A stretch of DNA of 32,164 nucleotides from Patulibacter sp. (GTDB lineage Bacteria; Actinomycetota; Thermoleophilia; Solirubrobacterales; Solirubrobacteraceae), in the NCBI RefSeq assembly GCF_030655195.1, contig NZ_JAURWA010000087.1, positions 1 through 32,164 of the forward strand. Reading direction: 5' to 3'. Position 1 is the first letter of the stretch. Each line of letters starts with the position of its first letter. Below the pieces are notes generated by a model, which worked only from the letters and a program-made list of their open reading frames with translations, did no database searches and was not told the origin of the DNA. Below, piece by piece: positions 9,718 through 17,475 of the stretch. Both the position numbers and the translations under genes were made by a program.

Positions 9718-11493
9718 TCAGAACGCGCACGCGCCGACGACCTCCTGCCACCACCCCGCCTCGGCGTCGTCCGGAGCGCCCTGCAGACGCCGCCGCGCCG
9801 CGCCCTGGACCGCCTGCCGCGAGCCGACGATGGCGATCGCGCCCGAGACCGCGTACCGGCCGTCGGCGAGGACCACCAGCGCGCCCGGGGCGTCGCGCCG
9901 GAGCCGCAGCCGCTCGACCACCGCGATGCCGGTGACCGTGAGGGGCTCGGAGGCGTCGCCGTCGCGGGCGTCCCACGGTCCGGCACGGAAGATCGGGCGG
10001 ATCGCGACGTGCCGACGCACGGGGCGGACCACCGGGCCGACCGGCCCCTCGCGCCACCGCTCGATCAGGCCGGGGATCTGCCCCGCCACCTCGCGGCGCA
10101 CCAGGACGTGGAGCCTGTCCCCCCGCTCGAGCGTCGTCGACCCCCGCGGCAGCAGCGCCTCGTCCCCGCGGACCAGGACGTTGACGAGCGCGTCCCGCGG
10201 CAGCCCCAGGTCCTTCACGCGGGCCCCGACCATGGCGTCGCCCTCCCGCACCCGGACCTCGACGACCTCCGCCCCCAGCTCCCGGACCGCCATGACCTCC
10301 ACGAGCGGCCGGTCGATCGCCGGCTGCGTCGTGGTCACGCCGAGTCGGACGGCCAGTCCCTCGAACGTGACCCCCTGGAGGATCGTGGTGAGCACCACGA
10401 CGAAGAAGACGATCGACAGGAACTCGTCCGCCCGGGGGACGCCGGCGATCACCGGGAAGGTCGCGAAGACGATCGGCACCGCCCCGCGCAGTCCCGCCCA
10501 CGACACCGCGATCTGCTCCCGGGCGGAGAACCGCAGCGGCGTGAGGATCGCCATCACCGAGATCGGCCGGCCCAGGAACAGCAGGGCGGCGGTGATGACG
10601 AGCGCCTCGACCCACACGTCCTGCAGCGAGTGGGGCGAGACGAGCAGCCCGAGCGCCAGGAACATGCCCAGCTGGGCGACCCACGCGATCCCGTCGTGGA
10701 ACGCGGTGATCGACCGCTTGCCCTGGATCGGGAACGAGCCCAGGATGAGACCCGCGGCGTAGGCGGAGAGCAGCCCGGAGCCGTGGAGGTTCGACGCGAC
10801 CGCGTAGGCGAGGATCGCGGTGGCCAGGGAGGCCACCGGATAGAGGCCCTCGCTGGCCAGCCGCGCCCGCTGGAACGCCTGCACGGCCAGCAGCCCGATC
10901 ACCGTGCCGACGACGGCGTCGATGGCCAGCTCGCTCGCCATCGTCACGAAGATGTCGAGGACCGACCCCTCCCCCTTGCTGAGGTCGATCAGGCCGATGA
11001 CCAGCAGCGCGGTCACCGGGTCGTTCATCCCGGCCTCACCCTCGAGCGTCCGCGCCAGCCGCTTGCGCAGCGTCGACCCGCGGAGCAGGGCGAAGATCGC
11101 CGCACCGTCGGTCGAGGCCACGATCGCGCCCAGCAGCAGGCCCTGCTCGAAGTTGACGTCGAGCGTGACGAACGCGACCGTGCCGACGACGGTCGTGGTG
11201 ATGAGGACGCCGACGGTCGCCAGCAGCGCCGCGGGGACCGCGACCGGCCGGATCTCCCGCAGGCCCGACGCCAGACCGCCCTCGAAGAGGATCAGGACGA
11301 GCGCGACGAGCCCGACGTCCCGGATGAGCTCGGCGTCGCGGGTCTCGATGATGCCCAGCTCGTCCGGGCCGGCGGCCATGCCGAGCAGCAGGAAGACGAC
11401 CAGCGCCGGGACGCGTAGTCGGCCGGCGAAGAGCGAGGCCGCGAGCCCCGCGACGAGCAGGAGACCGGCGAGGAGCAGGAGCTCTTCGAGCAC
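9718..11493 (-). CDS. CPA1-family cation/H+ antiporter with TrkA_C domain (NhaP2/CvrA type)
   Basis: 591 residues from the GTG at 11491-11493, chosen because a TAGAGT -10 element lies 7 bases upstream and the first transmembrane helix begins directly after it; a longer frame adds an Arg-rich stretch. About 12 membrane helices follow, with the CPA signatures LFEGGL, AIVASTDGAAIFALLRG and EGEAGMNDPVTALL (the ND pair that binds the ion), and WAGLRGAVPIVFA. The soluble C-terminal part contains a TrkA_C (RCK_C) domain (VREGDAMVGARVKDLGLPRDALVNVLVRGDEALLPRG...) and a further small domain, as in the NhaP2 K+/H+ antiporters. It probably exchanges K+ (or Na+) for protons. It separates the atp operon from its usual neighbour wecA. 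Confidence 0.9.
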   Translation of the reverse strand: MLEELLLLAGLLLVAGLAASLFAGRLRVPALVVFLLLGMAAGPDELGIIETRDAELIRDVGLVALVLILFEGGLASGLREIRPVAVPAALLATVGVLITTTVVGTVAFVTLDVNFEQGLLLGAIVASTDGAAIFALLRGSTLRKRLARTLEGEAGMNDPVTALLVIGLIDLSKGEGSVLDIFVTMASELAIDAVVGTVIGLLAVQAFQRARLASEGLYPVASLATAILAYAVASNLHGSGLLSAYAAGLILGSFPIQGKRSITAFHDGIAWVAQLGMFLALGLLVSPHSLQDVWVEALVITAALLFLGRPISVMAILTPLRFSAREQIAVSWAGLRGAVPIVFATFPVIAGVPRADEFLSIVFFVVVLTTILQGVTFEGLAVRLGVTTTQPAIDRPLVEVMAVRELGAEVVEVRVREGDAMVGARVKDLGLPRDALVNVLVRGDEALLPRGSTTLERGDRLHVLVRREVAGQIPGLIERWREGPVGPVVRPVRRHVAIRPIFRAGPWDARDGDASEPLTVTGIAVVERLRLRRDAPGALVVLADGRYAVSGAIAIVGSRQAVQGAARRRLQGAPDDAEAGWWQEVVGACAF

Positions 11494-11500
11494 CCGGACG

Positions 11501-11506
11501 ACTCTA
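11501..11506 (-). promoter_or_regulatory. Putative -10 element for the antiporter gene
   Basis: TAGAGT on the minus strand, 7 bases before the GTG at 11493, inside TCTAGAGT. The identical octamer stands 9 bases before the wecA start. It implies a leaderless transcript and supports the chosen start. Confidence 0.45.
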
Positions 11507-11614
11507 GACGAGCGCCGACGCGCCCCGGCCGTCCGCGTGGACAGGCCGCGGGGGCCCGGCGGCACCGGCGCGGAGACGCGCCGGGCGCCTCAGGACCGCA
11601 CCGGTGCGGCGACC

Positions 11615-11779
11615 TCAGTCGTCGAGCTTCTCGAACTCGCGCTTCTGCGCCCCGCAGACCGGACAGCTCCAGTCGTCCGGGATGTCGGCGAAGGCCGTCC
11701 CGGGCGGGATGCCGCCGTCCGGGTCCCCTTCCTCGGGGTCGTAGATGAAGCCGCACGGCTCACAGATCCATTGCTCCAC
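11615..11779 (-). CDS. Rubredoxin
   Basis: 54 residues, the normal rubredoxin size, from the GTG at 11777-11779. The two iron-binding knuckles are [15 protein letters not shown] and [12 protein letters not shown], giving four cysteine ligands; the [16 protein letters not shown] linker is typical. It is a one-electron carrier in the cytoplasm, often serving alkane hydroxylases, flavodiiron or peroxide-removing enzymes; no such partner is adjacent. It is divergent from a TetR gene across 106 bases, which suggests that TetR may control it. A small palindrome (ccgcaccggtgcgg, 11596-11609) just after the stop may end the transcript. Confidence 0.95.
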   Translation of the reverse strand: MEQWICEPCGFIYDPEEGDPDGGIPPGTAFADIPDDWSCPVCGAQKREFEKLDD

Positions 11780-11785
11780 GCCGGA

Positions 11786-11812
11786 GTTGTATCGCGTTCG
11801 ACGCCCTGTCAA
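11786..11812 (-). promoter_or_regulatory. Putative rubredoxin promoter
   Basis: A perfect TTGACA (minus strand, 11807-11812) is followed after 15 bases by TACAAC (11786-11791), which ends 6 bases before the GTG start. The spacer is short, but the -35 is the best in the window. A leaderless transcript is implied. Confidence 0.45.
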
Positions 11813-11844
11813 ACGTGCGCCTGCGGGCCGGGGCCGGTGTGGCG

Positions 11845-11879
11845 GGTCGTCCGGGCCACGACCGCGGGGCGGGTACCCT
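11845..11879 (+). promoter_or_regulatory. Putative -10 element and operator of the TetR gene
   Basis: TACCCT at 11874-11879 ends 6 bases before the GTG start. Just upstream, ggtcgt (11845-11850) and acgacc (11858-11863) form an inverted repeat with a 7-base spacer, at the place of a -35. This could be the autoregulatory TetR operator. Repeats of this size are common by chance at this base composition. Confidence 0.3.
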
Positions 11880-11885
11880 CGACGG

Positions 11886-12524
11886 GTGGCCCCGACCTCC
11901 CGACGGACCGACGCGACCCCGAAGCGCGAACGGATCCAGCACGACGTGCTCAAGGCGATGGAGGAGCTGCTGACCGAGGGCGAGACCTACGCCGACATGG
12001 GGGTCGAGCGGATCGCCGGGCGGGCGGGCATCTCGCGCACGTCGTTCTACTTCTACTTCCGGGACAAGCGGGAGGTGCTCGAGCGGCTGACCGCGACGGT
12101 CGCCGACGAGCTCTACGCCGCCGCGGACATCTGGTGGTCGGGGACGGGCATCAGCCACGACGCGCTGCGGGCGTCGATCCAGGACGTCTCGGCGCTCTTC
12201 GTCCAGCACGGTCCGCTGCTGCGGGCGATCGTCGAGGTCGGCACGTACGAGCGGGAGGTCGCCGAGCACTGGCGCGCGCTGATCGGGCGGTTCATCGACG
12301 CCACGGAACAGCGCATCCTGCTCGAGCAGGAGGCCGGCGCGGCACCGCCGTTCGCGGCCCGCGCGACCGCCTTCGCCCTCGTCTGGGGCGTGGAGCGCGC
12401 GCTCTACGAGCAGTTCGTGCAGGGCGAGGTCTTCGCCCCGGCGGAGCTCGTCGAGGCGATCTCGGCCATGTGGCTGCGCGCGATCTACGGGCACGTCGAC
12501 CCGGCCGCGGCCGACGCGGCCTAG
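11886..12524 (+). CDS. TetR-family transcriptional regulator
   Basis: 212 residues from the GTG at 11886, supported by the TACCCT element 6 bases upstream and by the position of the domain. The N-terminal helix-turn-helix is at about residues 38-60 ([30 protein letters not shown]), with the typical YFYFRDK ending. The rest is an alpha-helical ligand-binding domain with conserved Trp and acidic patches but no identifiable ligand. It is divergent from rubredoxin and convergent with wecA (30 bases between stops). The divergent rubredoxin gene is the natural candidate target. Confidence 0.92.
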   Translation: MAPTSRRTDATPKRERIQHDVLKAMEELLTEGETYADMGVERIAGRAGISRTSFYFYFRDKREVLERLTATVADELYAAADIWWSGTGISHDALRASIQDVSALFVQHGPLLRAIVEVGTYEREVAEHWRALIGRFIDATEQRILLEQEAGAAPPFAARATAFALVWGVERALYEQFVQGEVFAPAELVEAISAMWLRAIYGHVDPAAADAA

Positions 12525-12554
12525 CGCTCGCAGGGTCGGCGGCGGTCCGCGCGC

Positions 12555-13760
12555 TCAGCCCGGCTCGTCGACCGGGTGGTGCTCGCCCGTGATCGAGCTG
12601 AACTCCCCGGTCTGCAGGGCGCGTGCGACGTCGGCGTCGATCTCGTCCTCGCTGATGCCGGGACGCGCGAGGCGCAGGCGCAGCGCGTCGAGTCGCCGGA
12701 GCTTGAGGATCTCGAGGACCGTCACGAGGTAGACCGACACCGCGAGGCAGCCGATCAGGATCAGGCCCATGACCGTGGTCCACACCGGGTTGAAGTGGCC
12801 GCGGTTGTCCGAGTAGGGGACGAACCGCAGCGCGACGGCCAGACCCGCGAGCGACCCCGCCCACAGGTACAGGTAGACGACGGTGCGCCGCGGGCTGAAG
12901 CCGATCCGGCTGAGGCGGTGGTGGAAGTGGTTCTGGTCCGCGTTGTAGATCGGGACCCCCGACTTCAGCCGCTTGAGCACCACGAAGGTCGTGTCGAGCA
13001 CCGGCAGCGCCAGGACGACGAAGGGCACGACGAGCGCGAGCACCGCGTTGGTCTTCACGGACCCCTCCACCGCGATCGCCGCGAGCAGGTACCCGAGCAG
13101 CATCGCCCCGGTGTCGCCCATGAAGACCCGGGCGGGGTGGAAGTTGTGGACGAGGAACCCCAGCGCTGCCCCGGCGGTCGCGGCGGCCAGGAGCGCCGCG
13201 TGGTCCTTCATCAGGTCGGCCGCGACGATCCCCATCGCGACGGCGGCGATCGAGCTGACGCCGGCGGCCAGGCCGTCGATGCCGTCGGAGAAGTTCACGA
13301 CGTTCATCAGCAGGACGAAGCCGAAGACCGTCAGGATCGTGCTCGGGCCGTCGGCGAACTGGACCGCCCCGAGGAACGGGAAGGTGATGTTCTCCACCTG
13401 CACGCCCTGGGAGACCGGGATCAGCGCCGCACCGATCTGGCCGACGAGCTTGACCGCCCACGGGAGGTCGAAGCGGTCGTCCGCCGCACCGACGACCGCG
13501 ATCAGGACGGCACCGAGGAGGATCGCCCGCAGGTTGTCGGCCTGCGGGCCGGGGTCCGGCATCTCGAGCAGGACCGCGACGGTGACCGCGATCAGGATCG
13601 CGAGGCCGCCGAGGAGCGGCGTGCCGCCGACGCCCAGGCCGCGACCCCGTGGCTGGTCGACGGCGCCGAGGACGACGGCCGCCCGCGCCACCAGCGGCGT
13701 GAGCGCCGCGCTGACCGCGAAGGCGACCAGCAGTCCCACGATCGGGTCGCGCCAGTTCAT
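12555..13760 (-). CDS. wecA: WecA/TagO/MraY-like polyprenyl-phosphate GlcNAc-1-phosphate transferase
   Basis: 401 residues with about ten membrane helices. Catalytic motifs of the glycosyltransferase 4 family are present: AADDRFDLPWAVKLVGQ, NFSDGIDGLAAG (Asp-rich Mg2+ site), HPARVFMGDTGAMLLG and the histidine cluster QNHFHHRLSRIG. The enzyme puts a sugar-1-phosphate onto undecaprenyl or decaprenyl phosphate to start cell-wall polysaccharide synthesis; in Mycobacterium the orthologue rfe (Rv1302) sits between Sua5 and the atp operon, matching this context. The C-terminal tail is charged and cytoplasmic. The substrate sugar cannot be proved from sequence. The ATG has a TAGAGT element 9 bases upstream. 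Confidence 0.92.
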   Translation of the reverse strand: MNWRDPIVGLLVAFAVSAALTPLVARAAVVLGAVDQPRGRGLGVGGTPLLGGLAILIAVTVAVLLEMPDPGPQADNLRAILLGAVLIAVVGAADDRFDLPWAVKLVGQIGAALIPVSQGVQVENITFPFLGAVQFADGPSTILTVFGFVLLMNVVNFSDGIDGLAAGVSSIAAVAMGIVAADLMKDHAALLAAATAGAALGFLVHNFHPARVFMGDTGAMLLGYLLAAIAVEGSVKTNAVLALVVPFVVLALPVLDTTFVVLKRLKSGVPIYNADQNHFHHRLSRIGFSPRRTVVYLYLWAGSLAGLAVALRFVPYSDNRGHFNPVWTTVMGLILIGCLAVSVYLVTVLEILKLRRLDALRLRLARPGISEDEIDADVARALQTGEFSSITGEHHPVDEPG

Positions 13761-13769
13761 GCCGGAGGC

Positions 13770-13775
13770 ACTCTA
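13770..13775 (-). promoter_or_regulatory. Putative -10 element for the wecA-like gene
   Basis: TAGAGT within TCTAGAGT, 9 bases before the ATG at 13760, in the 85-base space after glyA. The same octamer precedes the antiporter gene. The space also holds GC-rich inverted repeats (for example ggtccggacc-type) that may end the glyA transcript. Confidence 0.4.
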
Positions 13776-13845
13776 GAGAGGCGGCCCGGACCGTCCGGAC
13801 CCCGCGCGGGCGGTGCCGGGACCGGCCCGGCCCCGGCCCGGCGGA

Positions 13846-15129
13846 TCACCCCAGGTGGGTGTAGAGCGGGAAGGCGCCCGCGACCTTCGCGACGCGCGCG
13901 GCGAGCTCGTCCTTGGCGTCGGCGAACGCGGCGTCGTCGACGGCGAGCGCCGCGCCGATGACCTTGCCGACCTCGCGGAAGGCGTCGACGTCGAGCCCGC
14001 GGGTGGCCAGCGCAGAGGTGCCGACGCGCAGCCCGCTGGTGACCATCGGCGGGCGCGGGTCGAACGGCACCGCGTTGCGGTTGACGGTGATCCCGACCTC
14101 GTGGAGGCGGTCCTCGGCGTCCTGGCCCGTCAGCTCCGTGTCGCGCAGGTCGACGAGCACCAGGTGCACGTCGGTGCCGCCGGTGAGGACCTTCAGGCCG
14201 GACTCCGTGGCGAGCAGCTCCTCGGCGAGGACGCGGGCGCCGTCGATCGTGCGCTGCTGGCGCTCCTTGAAGGCGTCCGAGGCGGCGATCCTGAGCGCGA
14301 CGGCCTTCGCGGCGATGACGTGCTCCAGCGGCCCGCCCTGCTGGCCCGGGAAGATCGCCTGGTCGATCTTCTTCTGCAGCTCCTGCTTGCAGAGGATGAT
14401 GCCCGAGCGCGGGCCGCCGAGGGTCTTGTGGACCGTCGTGGTGACGACGTCGGCGTACGGGACCGGGTTGGGGTGCAGGCCCGCTGCGACGAGGCCCGCG
14501 AAGTGCGCCATGTCGACCCAGAGGTAGGCGCCGACCTCGTCGGCGATCTCGCGGAAGCGGGCGAAGTCGAGGTGCCGGGAGTACGCGGACCAGCCGGCGA
14601 TGATCATCTTCGGCTTCGCCTCGCGGGCGATCCGCGCGACCTCGTCCATGTCGACCAGCGACGTCTCCTCGTCGACCTCGTAGGCGACGATGTCGTAGAG
14701 GCGCCCGGAGACGTTGAGCTTCATCCCGTGGCTGAGATGGCCGCCGTGGGCGAGCGAGAGGCCCATGACCTTGTCGCCGGGCTGCAGGAGCGCGTGGTAG
14801 ACGGCGTTGTTGGCCTGCGCACCGGCGTGCGGCTGGACGTTGGCGTGCTCGGCGCCGAAGAGCTCCTTGGCGCGGTCGATCGCCAGCTGCTCGATGACGT
14901 CGACGTGCTCGCAGCCGCCGTAGTAGCGCCGGCCGGGGTAGCCCTCGGCGTACTTGTTGGTCAGGACGGAGCCCTGCGCCTCGAGGACGGCCTGGGGAAC
15001 GAAGTTCTCCGAGGCGATCATCTCGAGCGTGTCCTGCTGGCGCTTGAGCTCGTCGGCCATCGAGGCCGCGACCTCGGGGTCGACCTCGGCCAGCGAGGCG
15101 TTGAAGAAGTCGGGGGGCAGATCGGACAC
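13846..15129 (-). CDS. glyA: Serine hydroxymethyltransferase
   Basis: 427 residues from the GTG at 15127-15129. An ATG at 15183 in the same frame is rejected because it lies inside the ZTP riboswitch, while AAGGAG stands 6 bases before the GTG. Family motifs: [38 protein letters not shown], the pyridoxal-phosphate lysine in [14 protein letters not shown], and [19 protein letters not shown]. The enzyme interconverts serine and glycine and loads one-carbon units onto tetrahydrofolate. Control by a ZTP riboswitch links it to folate status. It follows rpiB in the same direction with a 244-base leader. Confidence 0.97.
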   Translation of the reverse strand: MSDLPPDFFNASLAEVDPEVAASMADELKRQQDTLEMIASENFVPQAVLEAQGSVLTNKYAEGYPGRRYYGGCEHVDVIEQLAIDRAKELFGAEHANVQPHAGAQANNAVYHALLQPGDKVMGLSLAHGGHLSHGMKLNVSGRLYDIVAYEVDEETSLVDMDEVARIAREAKPKMIIAGWSAYSRHLDFARFREIADEVGAYLWVDMAHFAGLVAAGLHPNPVPYADVVTTTVHKTLGGPRSGIILCKQELQKKIDQAIFPGQQGGPLEHVIAAKAVALRIAASDAFKERQQRTIDGARVLAEELLATESGLKVLTGGTDVHLVLVDLRDTELTGQDAEDRLHEVGITVNRNAVPFDPRPPMVTSGLRVGTSALATRGLDVDAFREVGKVIGAALAVDDAAFADAKDELAARVAKVAGAFPLYTHLG

Positions 15130-15160
15130 GGGCGTCTCCTTCGGGAACGGGCGGTTCGGG

Positions 15161-15237
15161 TGCCCAGGCGCGCGGCGGTCCATCCTCGTCGCTCCCCGGT
15201 GGTCGGTTCCACCCGTGGCGCCAGTCGCGACGAGGGG
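15161..15237 (-). ncRNA. ZTP (pfl) riboswitch upstream of glyA
   Basis: Minus strand. The first subdomain has a 9-bp stem CCTCGTCGC/GCGACGAGG enclosing the conserved GACTGGCG, a second stem GGTGG/CCACC, and the conserved CCGGGGAGCG. After a short linker comes the second conserved block CCGCGCGCCTGGGCA, whose CGCC can pair with GGCG of the first subdomain to form the pseudoknot. This is the known pfl/ZTP aptamer, which senses ZMP/ZTP that accumulates when 10-formyl-tetrahydrofolate is low and turns on folate/one-carbon genes such as glyA. The glyA ribosome binding site begins 20 bases downstream, so control may be at translation or termination. Confidence 0.93.
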
Positions 15238-15240
15238 CAG

Positions 15241-15246
15241 AGCCTA
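15241..15246 (-). promoter_or_regulatory. Putative -10 element for the glyA transcript
   Basis: TAGGCT on the minus strand, directly upstream of the ZTP aptamer (which begins at 15237). It fits TANNNT and would start the transcript within a few bases of the aptamer. No clear -35. Confidence 0.4.
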
Positions 15247-15277
15247 CCGGTCGGGTCGACGGCCCCCCTGCATGGTC

Positions 15278-15433
15278 AGTGGGTCGGTGCGACCGGCGGG
15301 ATGTCCGTCGACACGGGGGCCGTGCCGTCACCCCCGGGGTGGGTGGCGCGCAGTCCGACGTCGAGGGGTACGTCTAGTGCGTCGGTGCGACCGGCGGGAT
15401 GTCCGTCGACACGGGGGCCGTGCCGTCGCCCCC
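15278..15433 (-). repeat. Direct repeat of the 3' end of rpiB (58 bp, two copies)
   Basis: Copies at 15278-15335 and 15376-15433 are identical except for two bases (15282/15380 and 15330/15428), 98 bases apart. The right copy is the 3' end of rpiB, encoding the tail GDGTAPVSTDIPPVAPTH. The left copy, past the rpiB stop, can encode the same tail and also ends with a stop codon, but in another frame relative to rpiB. It looks like a local duplication that carried the gene end with it. Confidence 0.85.
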
Positions 15434-15868
15434 ACCCTCGACGTCCGCGATCTCGCCGATGCGGCGCTCGTGGCGGCCGCCCTCGAACTCCGTGCTCAGG
15501 AACGCGGCGACGATCTCCTCGGCGGCCGCGCCGTCGAGCCGGGCCTGCGAGAGGCCCAGGACGTTGATGCCGTTGTGCTGCCGGGCCATCGTCGCCTCGG
15601 CGGCGTCGTGCGCGTTGACGGCGCGGATGCCGGCGATCTTGTTGGCGGTGATCGTGACGCCGTTGCCGGAGCCGCACACGACGACGCCGCGCTCGGCGTC
15701 CCCGGCGGCGACCGCGCGGGCCGCCTTCGCGGCGTACTCCGGGTAGTCCGTGGACTCCGCCGAGGTCGTGCCGGCGTCCAGGACCTCGTGGCCCTGGTCG
15801 GTCAGCGCCGCCTTGACGTGCTCCTTGAGGGTGAACCCGGCGTGGTCGGAGGCGACGGCGATCCGCAT
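15374..15868 (-). CDS. rpiB: Ribose-5-phosphate isomerase B
   Basis: 164 residues. RpiB/LacAB motifs: RIAVASDHAGFTLKEHV at the start, TTSAESTDYPEYA, and the active-site cysteine in VVVCGSGNGVTITANK, followed by HNGINVLGLSQARL. It converts ribose-5-phosphate and ribulose-5-phosphate in the pentose phosphate pathway. The last 19 residues (GGDGTAPVSTDIPPVAPTH) go beyond the normal fold and lie in the duplicated 58-bp repeat, so the tail is a recent or lineage-specific addition. The ATG has a TACGAT element 6 bases upstream, so it is probably leaderless. Confidence 0.95.
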   Translation of the reverse strand: MRIAVASDHAGFTLKEHVKAALTDQGHEVLDAGTTSAESTDYPEYAAKAARAVAAGDAERGVVVCGSGNGVTITANKIAGIRAVNAHDAAEATMARQHNGINVLGLSQARLDGAAAEEIVAAFLSTEFEGGRHERRIGEIADVEGGGDGTAPVSTDIPPVAPTH

Positions 15869-15874
15869 GCGGCC

Positions 15875-15880
15875 ATCGTA
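15875..15880 (-). promoter_or_regulatory. Putative -10 element for rpiB
   Basis: TACGAT on the minus strand, 6 bases before the ATG at 15868, with no Shine-Dalgarno sequence between. Fits TANNNT and a leaderless start. Confidence 0.45.
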
Positions 15881-15910
15881 GACCGGGGGGCCGCGGACCG
15901 GCCGGCGGCC

Positions 15911-16564
15911 TCAGCCCGACTCGGACCCGAGCCCGTTCAGCGCCGCGGCGATCGCGGACCGCGGGACGGCGCCCTCGCGGACCACCCGCCACGTGCCGCG
16001 CCCGTCGGCGAGCCCGCGCAGGTCGACGACGGTCGAGGCCGTCCCGGGCCGCGGGCCACGGTCCAGGACGAGGGCGCAGCCGTCCCGGATCGTCGGGGGC
16101 AGGTCCGCGACCGTCAGCGTGTCGGGGCCGCCGGCGAGGTTCGCGCTCGTCTGGACGACGGGCAGCGCGTCGACGGGCTCGAGCAGGCGGGGCACCCGGA
16201 TGCCCAGCGCGTCCCCGTCGCCCGCCGCGATCGCGTACCGCCGACCGGGATTGGGGACGAGCACGCCGACGGGCCCCGGCAGCAGGCGACGAAAGGCCTC
16301 GCGGACGGTCTCCCCCGCGTCGGCGGCGGCCGACAGCGCATCCTCGAGCGCCCAGAACATGACGGCGGACGGCTTGCGCGGGTCGCGGTCCTTCAGCGTC
16401 GCCATGCGGCCGACGGCGTCACGTCGCCGGGGGTCGGCCGCCAGGCCGTAGACCCCCTCGGCGGGGAAGAGCACCACTCCACCGGCCGCGGCCGCCGCCG
16501 TCAGCGCCCGGACATCGTCGGCGGACAGCGGGGCGACGTCGGCGCCGGGCCGGGCGGCGTTCAC
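15911..16564 (-). CDS. tsaC: Threonylcarbamoyl-AMP synthase (Sua5/YciO/YrdC family)
   Basis: 217 residues from a GTG that overlaps the prmC stop as GTGA (16561-16564). YrdC-domain motifs: GGVVLFPAEGVYGLAADP near the start, LKDRDPRKPSAVMF (the usual KxR...KP nucleotide-binding site), LLPGPVGVLVPNPG, DALGIRVPR and VVQTSANLAGGPD. It makes threonylcarbamoyl-AMP from Thr, bicarbonate and ATP for the t6A37 modification of tRNAs that read ANN codons. Short, so TsaC-like without the extra Sua5 domain. It is coupled to prmC and prfA, as in Mycobacterium (Rv1299-Rv1301). Confidence 0.9.
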   Translation of the reverse strand: MNAARPGADVAPLSADDVRALTAAAAAGGVVLFPAEGVYGLAADPRRRDAVGRMATLKDRDPRKPSAVMFWALEDALSAAADAGETVREAFRRLLPGPVGVLVPNPGRRYAIAAGDGDALGIRVPRLLEPVDALPVVQTSANLAGGPDTLTVADLPPTIRDGCALVLDRGPRPGTASTVVDLRGLADGRGTWRVVREGAVPRSAIAAALNGLGSESG

Positions 16565-17475
16565 GCCGGCTGCCCCGTCCGTCCCACGACGACCCGACCG
16601 ATCCCCGCGAGATCGTCGCGGATCTCGGTCCTCCCGAACCCCGCAGCGCGGGCGAGCGCCGCGGTCGCCTCCGCCTGCCCGCGCCCGATCTCGACGCCGA
16701 CGAGCGACGCGCCGATCGCGTGGGCGGCGGGGAGCAGCCGCCGGACGACGTCGAGGCCGTCGGGGCCGCCGAACAGCGCGAGGTGCGGGTCGTGGTCGGC
16801 GACCTCGGGCGGCAGGTCGGCGAGGTCGCCGTCCGGGACGTACGGCGGGTTGGAGAGGACCGCCAGCGGCGTCCCGAGCCGCGGGAGCCCGTCGAGCAGG
16901 TCGGTCTCGTGGAAGACGACGCGGGAGCCCAGGGCCCGGGCGTTCTCCCGGGCCACGTCGAGCGCGTCGGCGGAGACGTCGGTGGCGTGCACGACGAGGT
17001 CGGGCCGCTCGTCGGCGAGGGCCAGCGCGACGGCGCCGCTGCCGGTGCCGACGTCGACGACCGTGGAGCCGGGCGGCAGCTCCAGCCCGAGCTCGACGAG
17101 GAGCTCCGTCTCGGGCCGCGGGATCAGCACGCGGCCGTCGACGGCCAGGTCGAGCATGCGGAACCCGCGGGTGCCCGTCAGGTGCGCCACGGAGGCGCGA
17201 CGCACGGCGCGACCGGCCTCGTGGCCGGCCACGCGGGTGGCCTGGTCGGCCGTCAGCGGTCGGTCGGGCGAGAGGAACAGGCGCGCGCGGTCCCCGCCGA
17301 TCGCGTCGGCGACGAGCAGCTCGGCGTCCAGGCGCGGAGAGTCCAGCCCGGCCGCGGAGAAGCGGTCGGTCAGGCGCCGGACCGCCGCGCCGACCGTCGT
17401 GGCCGCCGCGCCCGCAGGATCCGGGGCGTCGCCGTCGGCGGCGTCCCGACCGGCGGGGGGACGCGCCGTGCTCAC
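16561..17475 (-). CDS. prmC: Release factor glutamine methyltransferase
   Basis: 304 residues from a GTG that overlaps the prfA stop as GTGA (17472-17475). The N-terminal helical domain is followed by the SAM-binding motif [16 protein letters not shown], the [10 protein letters not shown] segment and the glutamine-binding NPPY motif in [20 protein letters not shown]-type segment is present as [14 protein letters not shown]. PrmC methylates the Gln of the GGQ motif in release factors and so acts on the product of the neighbouring prfA. The first 30 residues are Ala/Pro/Asp-rich and probably disordered. Confidence 0.94.
   Translation of the reverse strand: MSTARPPAGRDAADGDAPDPAGAAATTVGAAVRRLTDRFSAAGLDSPRLDAELLVADAIGGDRARLFLSPDRPLTADQATRVAGHEAGRAVRRASVAHLTGTRGFRMLDLAVDGRVLIPRPETELLVELGLELPPGSTVVDVGTGSGAVALALADERPDLVVHATDVSADALDVARENARALGSRVVFHETDLLDGLPRLGTPLAVLSNPPYVPDGDLADLPPEVADHDPHLALFGGPDGLDVVRRLLPAAHAIGASLVGVEIGRGQAEATAALARAAGFGRTEIRDDLAGIGRVVVGRTGQPA

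Noticed and set aside
15183-15183. ATG at 15181-15183 as the glyA start
   Set aside because: It lies within the ZTP aptamer, and the GTG at 15129 has a perfect AAGGAG.
15276-15992. A separate gene ending in the duplicated rpiB tail
   Set aside because: The frame overlaps rpiB out of register and only the last 19 codons look like a real protein, because they are a copy of the rpiB end.
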